Assembly (NCBI GenBank): GCA_028276125.1
Contig: JAPYWY010000095.1
Location: 1-6,380 of the forward strand
Length of the DNA stretch: 6,380 bases
DNA from: Pseudothermotoga sp.
Lineage (GTDB): Bacteria; Thermotogota; Thermotogae; Thermotogales; DSM-5069
Direction: 5' to 3'
This document shows, piece by piece, positions 5,388 to 6,380 of the stretch. Each line of letters opens with the position of its first letter. The first letter of the stretch is position 1. Position numbers and translations under genes: made by a program. A model generated the notes under the pieces. That model had not been told where the DNA came from. It made no database searches and was given only the letters and a program-made list of their open reading frames with translations.

Positions 5388-6380
5388 ATGAGATCGCTCA
5401 GAGGAAAGATGTTGGTTTTGATACTCATCCCCGTGGTGGCAGTCGTGGCAGCCATGGCGTTGTTGACCTATTTTCAAGTTAAGACATCCTTCAGCTCGAC
5501 TGTTGAGGAGATGGCGCTCGAAGTGTCAACTAAAGCTTCCAATATAGTCGACGAATGGCTGAATGGAATCGTCAAAGAAGTGCAATGGCTTGCCGGTACG
5601 AATGCAGTTGTGAACGCTTTGAAAACTGGCAACTGGGATGATCTGATGAAAAACTACCTACCACCTCGTTTGAAGAACAAACCTTACATCGAGATGGCTT
5701 TCATTGCTTATCCAGACGGCACTGCTCCAACCACGTTGGGAAGTGTTGCACAAGTTGCCGACAGAGGCTATTTCGTTCAGATCATGAAACAAGGACAAGA
5801 CGTTGCGATAAGCGATGCGCTGGTTTCGAGGGCAACGGGTAAGAACATATTCGTTGTTGCAGCTGCGGTGAAAGATGAGAACAACAAAACCATAGGTCTC
5901 TTCGGTGCAACGGTGTTGCTGGACACGATAAGCAAGATTGCCGCAGAAATCAAAATAGGCAAAGCTGGATATGGCTGGGTTGTAGATTCAACTGGTTTGA
6001 TTCTGGCACATCCAAACAAAGACTTGCTGATGAAATTGAAAATCACAGAAGCTTCCAAAGAGGGCTACAAAGGATTGGAAGAAATAGCGAAGAAGATGCT
6101 TGCCGGTCAGAGTGGCTACGGTAAGATCACAAAACCAGACGGTGAAGTCGATTACGTCTTTTATACACCAATACATACGGCAAAAGGTTGGTCCTTTGGA
6201 GTGAGCGTTCCAGAAAAACAAGTACTTGCACAGGTTAACCAGCTTTCCATAATAGTCTTAACGCTCTTTGCAGTTTTGATAGCCGTGGCAGCCGTGCTCA
6301 TATTCTTCGTTGCTTCATCCATCTCCAAGCCTATCAGAGCACTTGCAAGCAAGGCAATTGAGCTTGGCAAAGGTGATCTG
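5388..6380 (+). CDS. dCache-HAMP transmembrane receptor, probable chemotaxis protein (3'-partial)
   Basis: The frame is open for 331 codons and runs off the right edge. The order seen is: a short cytoplasmic start MRSLRGK, TM1 at about 8-29, a long extracytoplasmic part at about 30-285, TM2 at about 286-309, and the start of a HAMP linker (SSISKPIRALASKAIELGKGD, about 310-330). The extracytoplasmic part fits a double Cache domain. It has an N-terminal helix with KASNIVDEWLNGI (49-61), a membrane-distal module with ADRGYF (124-129), ISDALVSRATGKN (141-153) and GLFGATVLLD (170-179), and a proximal module with GYGWVVDSTGLILAHPN (194-210). Such receptors bind small ligands outside and usually drive CheA through a coiled-coil signalling domain. 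That domain would lie beyond the window, so a histidine kinase or GGDEF output is not excluded. Lys codons favour AAA (about 19 AAA to 10 AAG by hand count), unlike the peptidase gene. Confidence 0.87.
   Translation, partial: MRSLRGKMLVLILIPVVAVVAAMALLTYFQVKTSFSSTVEEMALEVSTKASNIVDEWLNGIVKEVQWLAGTNAVVNALKTGNWDDLMKNYLPPRLKNKPYIEMAFIAYPDGTAPTTLGSVAQVADRGYFVQIMKQGQDVAISDALVSRATGKNIFVVAAAVKDENNKTIGLFGATVLLDTISKIAAEIKIGKAGYGWVVDSTGLILAHPNKDLLMKLKITEASKEGYKGLEEIAKKMLAGQSGYGKITKPDGEVDYVFYTPIHTAKGWSFGVSVPEKQVLAQVNQLSIIVLTLFAVLIAVAAVLIFFVASSISKPIRALASKAIELGKGDL

Overview
The window looks like a piece of a Thermotogota chromosome (Thermotoga/Pseudothermotoga-like). This is an inference from strong GGAGG-type ribosome binding sites, tight gene packing with overlapping starts and stops, Lys/Glu/Arg-rich proteins of thermophilic character, AGA/AGG arginine codons mixed with CGA, and a protein set usual for that phylum. 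No rRNA, tRNA, CRISPR array, IS element or phage gene is visible.

Layout: (i) 1-128, a short leader with a weak promoter candidate. (ii) 129-1751 (+), a 540-residue M28/DUF4910-type metallo-aminopeptidase-like protein with a PA-like segment and a C-terminal winged-helix-like region. (iii) 1744-5121 (-), a compact leftward gene group. In transcription order it holds a small exported protein of unknown function, a membrane-anchored Ser alpha/beta hydrolase, a soluble alpha/beta hydrolase with a Cys nucleophile, and a PflX-type (COG1313-like) radical SAM protein. The last three genes overlap by 8 and 4 nt, so they are almost certainly one transcript. (iv) 5122-5387, a divergent AT-rich intergenic region. 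(v) 5388 to the right edge (+), the N-terminal 331 residues of a dCache/HAMP transmembrane receptor, most likely a methyl-accepting chemotaxis protein.

Two DNA-level features stand out. The receptor promoter is a near-consensus TTGACT-17-TATAAT whose -10 segment lies in a perfect head-to-tail 24-bp duplication, so a second identical -10 sits 24 bp downstream. The peptidase and radical SAM genes converge and overlap by 8 bp. Both stop codons lie inside one 12-bp perfect palindrome, and both proteins end in Val-Ser.

How the genes work together is uncertain. The leftward operon pairs an envelope-facing esterase and an exported protein with a cytoplasmic Cys hydrolase and a radical SAM enzyme of a family whose substrate is unknown to me. 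That combination is the best candidate for an undescribed function here, but nothing in the sequence reveals the substrate.
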